A stretch of 64,000 bases of DNA from Methylobacterium sp. J-076 (lineage in GTDB: Bacteria > Pseudomonadota > Alphaproteobacteria > Rhizobiales > Beijerinckiaceae). Location of the stretch: the NCBI RefSeq assembly GCF_022829405.1, contig NZ_JAKSXW010000118.1, positions 124,001 to 188,000 of the forward strand, in the 5' to 3' direction. Position 1 is the stretch's first letter. Every line of letters starts with the position of its first letter. Below, piece after piece: positions 56,072 to 64,000 of this stretch. The notes beneath the pieces are model-generated. The model was not told the DNA's origin. It saw only the letters and a program-made list of their open reading frames with translations, and searched no databases. The position numbers and the translations under genes are program-made.

Positions 56072-57235
56072 ATGCAGATCGATCTCCATACTCTCTACTT
56101 CCTCACCGTCGGCACGCTGGTCGTCGCCGCAGCGATGCTGCTGTGGGAGCGCTCGGCCAACCCGTTCCGCGCCCGGGAGCTCGGCCTCTGGGCCGGGGGC
56201 GCCGGCCTGTTCGTCGGGGGCTGCCTCGCGGCGATGAACCGCACGAGCTTCCCGGGTATCCTCGGCCCGGCGGCGGCCAACCTGTCGTTCGTCGCCGGCT
56301 ACCTGCTCTGGCTGCACGGCGCCCGCCTGCTCGACGGGCCGGCCGGCGGTGCGCGCTGGTATGCCGCCGCCCTCGGCGGTCTCGCCTTGCTCTGGGCCCT
56401 GGCCGGAACCCATTTCCCGCAGGCGATCTGGAACCACGTCGCCTCCCTGCCGGTGGCGGTGGCCACCGGCCTGACCGCCCTGGCGATCCTGCGCTGCCGG
56501 GCGATGCGGGGCCTGCGCTCCCGGCCCCTGGCGGTGGCGATCCCGCTCGGGCACGCCGGGTTCTACCTCGCCCGCGCCGTCGTCGTGCCGCCGCTCGCCG
56601 CCGCCTATGGCGCGGACGTCGTGTCGGCCGTGGCCAAGGCGACCATGTACGAGGCGGTGCTCTATTCGGTGGCGATGCCGATGGCCTTCGTGGCCCTGAT
56701 CCGCGAGGAGGCGCAGGACCGCCTCCGCGACGCGGCGCGGACGGACTACCTCACCGGCCTGTCGAACCGTCACGGCTTCTTCGAGCAGGGGGACCGGATG
56801 CTCGCCGAGCGCGCGGCAGATGCGCCGGTCTCGCTCCTGGCCTTCGACCTCGACCACTTCAAGACGATCAACGACCGCTACGGCCACGCGGCGGGCGATG
56901 CGGTGATCCGCCTGTTCGCCATCGTGGCCCGGGAGCTGACCCGCGATGCCGACGACCCGGAGGCGATCGTCGCCCGGCTCGGCGGCGAGGAATTCGCCGC
57001 GCTCCTGCCCGGACGCGGCCTCGCGGAGGCCCGGCGGATCGGCGAGGAGGTGGCCCTGCGCTTCGCGGAGGCCTCGACCCAGGGCATCCGGGCGACGGTG
57101 AGCATCGGGCTCGCGGAGGCGAGGCCCGGGCGCGGCGACCTCGTCCAGCTCCTCGACCACGCGGACCGCGCCCTCTACCGGGCCAAGGCCCTCGGGCGGA
57201 ACCGGATCGAGGTGGCGGGGCCGGCGGCGGCGTGA
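56072..57235 (+). CDS. Membrane-bound diguanylate cyclase (GGDEF)
   Basis: This 387-residue protein has six to seven N-terminal membrane helices (about 5-215), then a GGDEF domain (about 225-380). The active-site loop reads RLGGEEFAALLP, and the metal/substrate part DLDHFKTINDRYGHAAGD is intact, so it should make c-di-GMP. No EAL domain. No RxxD inhibitory site is seen five residues before GGEEF. ATG at 56072 preferred; a TTG at 56063 also in frame. Stop codon lies 4 bp from the convergent COQ10-like gene. Confidence 0.88.
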   Translation: MQIDLHTLYFLTVGTLVVAAAMLLWERSANPFRARELGLWAGGAGLFVGGCLAAMNRTSFPGILGPAAANLSFVAGYLLWLHGARLLDGPAGGARWYAAALGGLALLWALAGTHFPQAIWNHVASLPVAVATGLTALAILRCRAMRGLRSRPLAVAIPLGHAGFYLARAVVVPPLAAAYGADVVSAVAKATMYEAVLYSVAMPMAFVALIREEAQDRLRDAARTDYLTGLSNRHGFFEQGDRMLAERAADAPVSLLAFDLDHFKTINDRYGHAAGDAVIRLFAIVARELTRDADDPEAIVARLGGEEFAALLPGRGLAEARRIGEEVALRFAEASTQGIRATVSIGLAEARPGRGDLVQLLDHADRALYRAKALGRNRIEVAGPAAA

Positions 57236-57239
57236 GCCC

Positions 57240-57695
57240 TCAGGCGACCCCGTAGATCCGCGCGGCCCGGCTCTCGAAGGCGTCGGTGAACTTGCGGAAG
57301 GCCCGGTCGAACATCGTGCCCATGAGCAGGCCGAGGGTGCGGCTCTTGAACTCGTAGGTGATGAAGAAGTCGACGTCGCAGGTGCCGGGCTCGGCGTCCT
57401 TGAACAGCCACCGGTTCTCGAGGTGCCGGAACGGCCCGTCGATATACTCGGCCACGATCTTGTGGCCCGCGGGCTCGAGGCTGACGCGGGTGGTGAAGCG
57501 CTCGCGGATCGCCTTGTAGCCGACCCCCATCTCCGCGATCAGCACCTGGCCGCCCTCGGGCATGTCCTGTCGGCGGATCACCCGCAGGGATTCGCAGAGC
57601 GGCAGGAACTCTGGATATTGTTCGATGTCGGCGACGAGGTCGTACATCTGCTGGGCAGTGTGCCGCACCCGGCGCGTGACCCGGAAGGAGGGCAT
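57240..57695 (-). CDS. Coenzyme Q-binding (COQ10/RatA-like) START-domain protein
   Basis: This 151-residue START-fold protein of the polyketide-cyclase/COQ10 family probably binds ubiquinone or helps respiratory function. Typical stretches are QQMYDLVADIEQYPEFLPLC, ENRWLFKDAEPGTCDVDFFI and KSRTLGLLMGTMFDRAFRKFTDAFESRA. The E. coli relative RatA was once called a toxin, but no antitoxin lies here. Gene order lipA then this is conserved in alphaproteobacteria; it begins 15 bp after lipA ends. Confidence 0.88.
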   Translation of the reverse strand: MPSFRVTRRVRHTAQQMYDLVADIEQYPEFLPLCESLRVIRRQDMPEGGQVLIAEMGVGYKAIRERFTTRVSLEPAGHKIVAEYIDGPFRHLENRWLFKDAEPGTCDVDFFITYEFKSRTLGLLMGTMFDRAFRKFTDAFESRAARIYGVA

Positions 57696-57710
57696 TCCGA
57701 ACGGACTTTC

Positions 57711-58688
57711 TCAGGCCGAGAGCGCGGGGGAGAGCTTGGCGAGCCGGGCCGCCTGCAGCTTGGCGAAATCCTCGCCGGCATGGTGCGACGAGCGGGTCAG
57801 CGGCGTGGCCGAGACCAGCAGGAAGCCCTTCGCGTAGGCGGTGGTCTCGTAGCCCTTGAACTCGTCCGGCGGGACGAAGCGCATCACCGCGTGGTGCTTC
57901 TTCGAGGGCTGGAGGTACTGGCCGATGGTGAGGAAGTCGACATCGGCCGAGCGCAGGTCGTCCATCAGCTGGAGCACCTCGTTCCGCTCCTCCCCGAGGC
58001 CGACCATGATGCCGGACTTGGTGAAGATCGCCGGGTCCAGCTCCTTCACCCGCTGCAGCAGGCGCACCGAGTGGAAGTAGCGGGCGCCGGGGCGCACGGT
58101 GAGGTACTTGGCGGGGACGGTTTCGAGGTTGTGGTTGAACACGTCGGGCCGGGCCGCCACCACGGTCTCCAGGGCGCCGTCCTTGCGTAGGAAATCGGGG
58201 GTGAGGATCTCGACGGTGGTGCCGGGGCTCGCCCTGCGGATCGCCGCGATGGTGCGGGCGAAATGCTCCGCGCCGCCATCCTTCAGGTCGTCCCGGTCCA
58301 CGGAGGTGATGACGACGTGGTGCAGGCCGAGCTTGGCGACCGAATCGCCGATCTTCTCCGGCTCGGCGACGTCCAGGCCCTCGGGCAGGCCGGTGCGCAC
58401 GTTGCAGAAGGCGCAGGCCCGGGTGCAGGTGTCGCCCATGATCATGAAGGTGGCGTGGCGCTTCTCCCAGCACTCGCCGATGTTGGGGCAGCCCGCCTCC
58501 TCGCAGACGGTGACGAGGCCGTGCTCACGCACGATCGCCCGCGTCTCGCCCCAGGCCTTGGAGCCCGGCGCCTTCACGCGGATCCAGTCGGGCTTCTTCA
58601 GCGCCACCTGCTGGTCGGGCCGGTGGGCCTTCTCGGGGTGGCGCGGCGGCCGCGGATCGTTCTTGAGGATGTCGAGGACGACGGCCAT
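57711..58688 (-). CDS. lipA: Lipoyl synthase
   Basis: This 325-residue radical SAM enzyme inserts two sulfurs into octanoyl groups on lipoyl domains. The auxiliary cluster is [13 protein letters not shown] near residue 61. The radical SAM motif [10 protein letters not shown] lies near residue 88. [18 protein letters not shown] and [21 protein letters not shown] are family hallmarks. ATG at 58688; the product ([20 protein letters not shown]) is typical of alphaproteobacterial LipA. Upstream is a gap with a palindromic repeat. Confidence 0.96.
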   Translation of the reverse strand: MAVVLDILKNDPRPPRHPEKAHRPDQQVALKKPDWIRVKAPGSKAWGETRAIVREHGLVTVCEEAGCPNIGECWEKRHATFMIMGDTCTRACAFCNVRTGLPEGLDVAEPEKIGDSVAKLGLHHVVITSVDRDDLKDGGAEHFARTIAAIRRASPGTTVEILTPDFLRKDGALETVVAARPDVFNHNLETVPAKYLTVRPGARYFHSVRLLQRVKELDPAIFTKSGIMVGLGEERNEVLQLMDDLRSADVDFLTIGQYLQPSKKHHAVMRFVPPDEFKGYETTAYAKGFLLVSATPLTRSSHHAGEDFAKLQAARLAKLSPALSA

Positions 58689-58835
58689 GCTGAACCGGAT
58701 CGCGCCGGGGCGCGGTTATCGAGGGGATGAGGCTGACTTAGGGCCTTTGAGCCTCTGCCGCAAACGGGCGCGACGCTGGGGCGCGACCTTATGCGGGCGA
58801 TGTCACGGCGGGGGGCGCTATCATGACGCCAACGC

Positions 58836-58925
58836 CGTCATGGCGAGCGGAGCGAAGCCATCCGGCAGCGCCACGTCTTGAAGCGGTCCGCTGCCCTGGG
58901 TTGCTTCGCTCCGCTCGCCATGACG
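58836..58925. repeat. 90-bp palindromic element, copy D
   Basis: It begins CGTCATGGCGAGCGGAGCG and ends CGCTCGCCATGACG; its arms pair, and its length equals that of copies A-C. The rest of the 311-bp gap between lipA and glpF holds no gene I can support. Confidence 0.7.
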
Positions 58926-58958
58926 TCGAGGGTGTCAGGGGGGCGGGCGTGACGACGT

Positions 58959-58997
58959 CGAGGGCGTCAGCGCGGGGTGGGACGCGCTGACGCCTCG
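58959..58997 (-). terminator. Hairpin after glpF
   Basis: CGAGGGCGTCAGCGCG at 58959-58974 pairs, with one bulge, with CGCGCTGACGCCTCG at 58983-58997, adjacent to the glpF stop on the minus strand. Confidence 0.55.
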
Positions 58998-58999
58998 CG

Positions 59000-59731
59000 T
59001 CACATCCCCAGCGCCCTCACGAACAGCCCCGCCAGGATCGCGCCCAGGACCGGGCCGGCGACGGGGATGAGCGCGTAGCCCCAATCCGAGCCGCCCTTGC
59101 CGGCGATGGGGAGCACCGCGTGGGCGAGACGCGGGCCGAGGTCGCGGGCGGGGTTGATGGCGTAGCCGGTGGTGCCGCCGAGCGACAGGCCGATGCCCCA
59201 GACCAGCATCGCCACGAGGTAGGGCGCCACGCCCCGCGGGAAGCCGCCGGAGGTGCCCACCGTGCTCGTCACCAGGGCGGCGATGGTGACGACGAGGAGG
59301 AAGGTCGCCACCACCTCCGAGATCATGTTCGCCGGGGCGTTGCGGATCGCCGGGCCGGTGCAGAACACCGCGAGCTTGAGGTCGGTCTCCGGCGTCGCGG
59401 CCCAGTGCGGCAGGTAGTGCAGCCACACCAGCGCCGCCCCGAGGAAGGCGCCCAGGAACTGCGCCGGCAGGTACACGCTAAGCTTCGAGAAGTCGCCCGT
59501 GTGGAAGGCGGCGCCGATCGTCACCGCCGGGTTGATGTGGGCGTCGGCGCTGCCGGCGGCGTTGGCCACGAACACCCCCGCCAGGGTCGCGAAGGCCCAG
59601 CCGGCGGTGATGGCGATCCAGCCCATCCCCTCGCCCTTGGAGCGCTTCAGCAACGCCCCCGCCACCACCCCGTCGCCGAGCACGATGAGCGTCATCGTGC
59701 CCAGCATCTCACCCAGGAACGGCGATGCCAT
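59000..59731 (-). CDS. glpF: Glycerol uptake facilitator GlpF
   Basis: This 243-residue aquaglyceroporin has six membrane helices and lets glycerol diffuse in. The two NPA boxes are HINPAVT and AINPARD. The Asp after NPAR marks glycerol channels rather than water channels. Last gene of glpR-glpD-glpK-glpF; separated from glpK by 144 bp that contain copy E of the palindrome family. ATG at 59731. Confidence 0.93.
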   Translation of the reverse strand: MASPFLGEMLGTMTLIVLGDGVVAGALLKRSKGEGMGWIAITAGWAFATLAGVFVANAAGSADAHINPAVTIGAAFHTGDFSKLSVYLPAQFLGAFLGAALVWLHYLPHWAATPETDLKLAVFCTGPAIRNAPANMISEVVATFLLVVTIAALVTSTVGTSGGFPRGVAPYLVAMLVWGIGLSLGGTTGYAINPARDLGPRLAHAVLPIAGKGGSDWGYALIPVAGPVLGAILAGLFVRALGM

Positions 59732-59765
59732 GACGTGTTCTCCCTCACGGTGTTGTTTCTCTCGC

Positions 59766-59858
59766 CGTCATCGCGAGCGTAGCGAGGCGACACAGGTGCG
59801 GCGGGCCGTTTCAGGACGTCGCGCGTCCCTGGATTGCTTCGCGCTGCTCGCAATGACG
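59766..59858. repeat. 93-bp palindromic element, copy E
   Basis: It begins CGTCATCGCGAGCG and ends GCTCGCAATGACG, like copy A but diverged in the middle. It lies between glpK and glpF, so it is within the transcript if those are co-transcribed. Confidence 0.7.
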
Positions 59859-59875
59859 GGAGCGTGGAATGACGA

Positions 59876-61381
<1,506 letters not shown>

Positions 61382-61436
61382 CGTCTCCTCCTCGGTGGTT
61401 GCCCGTCCGGTCTCAGGCCGGTTCGGGGGCGCTTGT

Positions 61437-61458
61437 CCCCTCCCCCCGTGGGGAGGGG
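61437..61458 (-). promoter_or_regulatory. Intercistronic hairpin between glpD and glpK
   Basis: CCCCTCCCC at 61437-61445 and GGGGAGGGG at 61450-61458 form a perfect 9-bp stem with a 4-nt loop, 9 bp past the glpD stop. It could terminate part of the transcription or protect the glpD mRNA end. Confidence 0.5.
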
Positions 61459-61467
61459 AGGAAATCA

Positions 61468-63000
61468 TCACGCCGCCTCGGCCCGGCGGGCGAGGTAGGC
61501 CGTCAGCCGCGCCGCGCTCTCCGGGCCGGTGCGCAGGCCGAGCTTGGAGCGGCGCCAGAGGATGTCCTCGGCGCTCACCGCCCACTCGTCGCGGCGCAGG
61601 TAGTCGACCTCCGCGGCGGTGAGGCCGCCGTCGAAGGCCTCGCCCAGGTCGGCGAGGGAGGTCGCGCCGCCCAGCACCGCATCGACCCGCGTGCCGTAGG
61701 CCCGGGCGAGGCGGCGGGCCAACTCGTCCGGGAGGAACGGCTTGCGGGCCTTCAGGCCGGCGAGGAAGCTGTCGAAATCCGATTTCGGCATGTCGCCGCC
61801 GGGCAGGATCCCCTCCCCCGTCCAGGCGGGCTTGAGCCCGGGGAAATAGCCGGCGAGCTTCTCCAGGGCGTGCTCGGCCAGCCGCCGGTAGGTGGTGATC
61901 TTGCCGCCGAACACCGAGAGCACCGGCAGGCGCCCGCCCGCATCCTCCACGTCGAGGACGTAGTCGCGCGTGACGGCCGAGGCGTTCGCCGCCGCGTCGT
62001 CGTAGAGCGGGCGCACCCCGGAATAGCTCCACACCACGTCCGCCGGGCCGATGCGCCGGGCGAAGGAGCGGTTGATGCAGCCGCAGAGGTAGTCGGTCTC
62101 CTCCGGGGAGATCGAGACCGGGCCGGGCTCCCCGTCGTAGGGCACGTCGGTGGTGCCGATGAGGGTGAAGTCGCGCTCGTAGGGGATCGCGAAGACGATG
62201 CGCTTGTCGGGCTGCTGCAGGATGTAGGCCTGGTCGCCCTCGAACAGCTTGCGCACCACGATGTGGCTGCCCTTGATCAGCCGCACCGCCGCCCGGGCGT
62301 TGATCCCGAGGGTGCCCCCCAGCGTCTCGCTCACCCAGGGGCCGGCGGCGTTGACGATCGCCCGCGCGCGGACGATCCGCTCGGTGCCGGTGCCCTCGTC
62401 GCGCAGGTGCGCCACCCAGGTCTCGCCCTCCCGCCGGGCGGAGACGACGCCGGTGCGGGTCAGCACCTCGGCGCCGCGGGCGCGGGCGTCCATGGCGTTG
62501 AGGACGACGAGGCGGCTGTCCTCGACCCAGCAATCCGAATAGACGAAGCCCTTCGTCAGCCGGTCCTGCAGCGGGCCGCCCATCGCCGAGCTGCGCAGAT
62601 CGACCGATTCCGAACCCGGCAGGGTTCGCAACCGCGCCAGGTGATCGTAGAGGAACAGCCCCAGCCGCAGCAGCCAGGCCGGGCGCAGGCCCTCGTCGTG
62701 CGGCAGCACGAAGCGCAGGGGCCAGATGACGTGCGGGGCGAGGCGCAGCAGGCGCTCCCGCTCGGCCAGCGCCTCGCGGACGAGGCGGAACTCGTAATAT
62801 TCGAGGTAGCGCAGGCCGCCGTGGATCAGCTTCGTCGAGGACGAGGAGGTGAAGCCGGCCAGATCGCCCCGCTCCGCGAGCAGGACCGAGAGGCCGCGCC
62901 CGGCCGCGTCCCGGGCGATCCCGGTGCCGTTGATGCCGCCGCCGACGACGAGCAGGTCGATCGCCTCGGACGGCGCGCGCGAGGGCGAGATGCTCGCCAT
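61468..63000 (-). CDS. glpD: Aerobic glycerol-3-phosphate dehydrogenase
   Basis: This 510-residue FAD enzyme oxidises glycerol-3-phosphate to dihydroxyacetone phosphate at the membrane, passing electrons to ubiquinone. FAD motif [19 protein letters not shown] sits at the N-terminus. [20 protein letters not shown] and [26 protein letters not shown] are GlpD hallmarks. ATG at 63000 follows GGGAGGA; the ATG five codons upstream is less well placed. Its upstream region carries a candidate GlpR site. Confidence 0.95.
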   Translation of the reverse strand: MASISPSRAPSEAIDLLVVGGGINGTGIARDAAGRGLSVLLAERGDLAGFTSSSSTKLIHGGLRYLEYYEFRLVREALAERERLLRLAPHVIWPLRFVLPHDEGLRPAWLLRLGLFLYDHLARLRTLPGSESVDLRSSAMGGPLQDRLTKGFVYSDCWVEDSRLVVLNAMDARARGAEVLTRTGVVSARREGETWVAHLRDEGTGTERIVRARAIVNAAGPWVSETLGGTLGINARAAVRLIKGSHIVVRKLFEGDQAYILQQPDKRIVFAIPYERDFTLIGTTDVPYDGEPGPVSISPEETDYLCGCINRSFARRIGPADVVWSYSGVRPLYDDAAANASAVTRDYVLDVEDAGGRLPVLSVFGGKITTYRRLAEHALEKLAGYFPGLKPAWTGEGILPGGDMPKSDFDSFLAGLKARKPFLPDELARRLARAYGTRVDAVLGGATSLADLGEAFDGGLTAAEVDYLRRDEWAVSAEDILWRRSKLGLRTGPESAARLTAYLARRAEAA

Positions 63001-63043
63001 GGTGTCCTCCCGCATTTTTCCGTTGCGGGGAGTGTAGCCGGGC

Positions 63044-63065
63044 TTTTCGTTTTCGCAAGCGAAAA
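63044..63065. promoter_or_regulatory. Likely GlpR operator before glpD
   Basis: TTTTCGTTTTCGC at 63044-63056 contains two direct TTTTCG units. TTTTCGC at 63050-63056 forms a dyad with GCGAAAA at 63059-63065. An almost identical motif precedes glpR. TTTTCG-type half sites are typical for DeoR-family GlpR proteins. Confidence 0.6.
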
Positions 63066-63075
63066 TCAGCGTTCG

Positions 63076-63873
63076 CTATGCGTCATTCCCCGGCTCGGCG
63101 ACGGCGAGGGCGACGCCCTCCCTCTCGAGCAGGGCCACGATGCCCGGCGGGGGCGGCGCATCGGTGAAGAAGGTGTCGATCTGCGAGAGGTGGCCCGCCT
63201 GCACCATCGGCCGGCGGGTGAACTTGGTGTGGTCGGCCACGAGGAAGGTGCGCTTGGCGTGGGCCAGGATCGCCTGCGTCGCCCGCACCTCCTCGAAATC
63301 GTAGTCGAGGAGCGCCCCGTCCGCATCGATGCCGCTGATGCCGATCACCGCCACGTCCACCCGGAACTGGCCGAGCGTGTCGCAGGTGAGCTGCCCGAGG
63401 ACGGCCCCGTCGCGGTTGCGCACGGTGCCCCCCGCCACGACGATGCGGAACGCGGTGGCGTCGGCCAGCGACAGGGCGACGTGCAGGTTGTTGGTGATGA
63501 CGCTGAGGTCGTCGTGCCGGGTCAGCTCCCGGGCCACCGCCTCCGGCGTGGTGCCGATGTTGATGAAGACCGAGCAGTGGGACGGGATGCGGCTCGCCGC
63601 CAGCCGGCCGATGCGGGTCTTCTCCGCCAGCAGGGTCACCCGCCTGTCGGCGTAGTCGATGTTCTCGACGCTGGAGGGCAGGCCGCCGCCGCCCCGGTAG
63701 CGCTCCAGGCGGCCCCCGGCGCTGAGTTCGTTGAGGTCCCGGCGGATCGTCTGGACCGTGACCCCGAACTGCCCGGCCAGCGCCTCGATGGTCATGAAGC
63801 CGCGCTGGCGCACCGCTGCGACGATGGCGTCCCGCCGGGCCTCGACCCCGCCGGCCTCGGCCCGCTGCTCCAT
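63076..63873 (-). CDS. glpR: DeoR-family glycerol regulon repressor GlpR
   Basis: This 265-residue regulator has an N-terminal HTH ([29 protein letters not shown], a DeoR-type span near residues 25-55). A sugar-phosphate sensor domain follows with [20 protein letters not shown] and [21 protein letters not shown]. It should leave DNA when glycerol-3-phosphate binds. It is first in the glp cluster, 75 bp before glpD; similar sites lie before both glpR and glpD, so autoregulation is likely. Confidence 0.92.
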   Translation of the reverse strand: MEQRAEAGGVEARRDAIVAAVRQRGFMTIEALAGQFGVTVQTIRRDLNELSAGGRLERYRGGGGLPSSVENIDYADRRVTLLAEKTRIGRLAASRIPSHCSVFINIGTTPEAVARELTRHDDLSVITNNLHVALSLADATAFRIVVAGGTVRNRDGAVLGQLTCDTLGQFRVDVAVIGISGIDADGALLDYDFEEVRATQAILAHAKRTFLVADHTKFTRRPMVQAGHLSQIDTFFTDAPPPPGIVALLEREGVALAVAEPGNDA

Positions 63874-63898
63874 CTGCCTCGACCTCCCTCACCCTGCG

Positions 63899-63910
63899 TT
63901 TTCGTTTCGC
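63899..63910. promoter_or_regulatory. Likely GlpR operator before glpR
   Basis: TTTTCGTTTCGC, continued as AACA, matches the glpD-site TTTTCGTTTTCGCAA apart from one missing T, 25 bp upstream of the glpR start. Nothing else is supported in 63874-64000. Confidence 0.5.
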
Positions 63911-64000
63911 AACATCGGTTCCACGCCGATGATCCTGCGCCGAACACGCCGGGCGGGCAACCTCGCCCCCGCCGCCATCGCAGTTCTCCCGCCCTCGACC

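Noticed and set aside
57240..57695. RatA toxin of a toxin-antitoxin pair
   Set aside because: No antitoxin partner is present; gene order with lipA and the START-fold motifs fit a COQ10-like respiratory protein better.

Overview
The window is about 70% GC, densely packed and without any insertion sequence, prophage or CRISPR array. Gene content points to an alphaproteobacterium of the Hyphomicrobiales, most likely Methylobacteriaceae. The pointers are a dusB-ntrB-ntrC operon, a fused ispDF, lipA next to a COQ10-like gene, an Ala/Pro-leader porin and many GC-rich intergenic palindromes. The genus is an inference from protein style; no methylotrophy marker such as methanol dehydrogenase lies in the window. 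The long reading frames opposite real genes are GC-rich shadows and are left out.

Layout. 0.4-4.1 kb: a complete GltIJKL-type glutamate/aspartate ABC importer, followed by a ~190-bp tandem repeat array. 4.6-18.4 kb: mostly single housekeeping, envelope and unknown genes. These include a doubled gamma-carbonic-anhydrase-like protein, moaE, an AI-2E family exporter, an amidase, an extensin-like lipoprotein, a parDE pair, a secreted RNase T2, rlmJ, a porin, an NlpD-like LysM/M23 protein and yidB. 18.5-25 kb: an OmpR-type two-component system, a Chloroflexus-type malyl-CoA lyase, a ROK sugar kinase coupled to dctA, and an L,D-transpeptidase. 25-37 kb: a CYTH-like unknown, msrB, a YihY membrane protein, uvsE, gyrA, an S49 peptidase, a 3-hydroxyisobutyrate-dehydrogenase-like enzyme and a P1 peptidase. 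37-49 kb: a PAS hybrid kinase with two receivers, rarD, a LysR-MFS-class II aldolase divergon, a four-gene overlapping operon for lipid-linked sugar transfer, metC, a PilZ protein and a small Rmf/CrpP-like gene. 49.8-58.7 kb: ntrC, ntrB, dusB, ispDF, cinA, a diguanylate cyclase, a COQ10-like gene and lipA. 59-64 kb: the complete glycerol regulon glpR-glpD-glpK-glpF.

How parts work together. GltIJKL and DctA bring in amino acids and C4-dicarboxylates, and malyl-CoA lyase can feed C2/C3/C4 interconversion. NtrBC (with DusB) senses nitrogen. The glp genes import glycerol, phosphorylate it and oxidise it to dihydroxyacetone phosphate under a DeoR-type repressor, for which matching candidate operators are visible before glpD and glpR. 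The GT39-GT2-LAB_N trio has the parts of a polyprenyl-phosphate-sugar synthase, flippase and transferase system.

The observations most worth a second look are these. The doubled gamma-CA-like protein keeps exactly the complementary zinc histidines in its two halves. A 173-bp palindromic element with perfect 26-bp ends sits in frame inside the GT39 gene. A hidden Rmf/CrpP-like gene lies at 49.2 kb. A CYTH-like protein has lost its catalytic signature. GyrA has Gln at the quinolone Ser83 position. A ~90-bp palindromic repeat family has five copies in the window.
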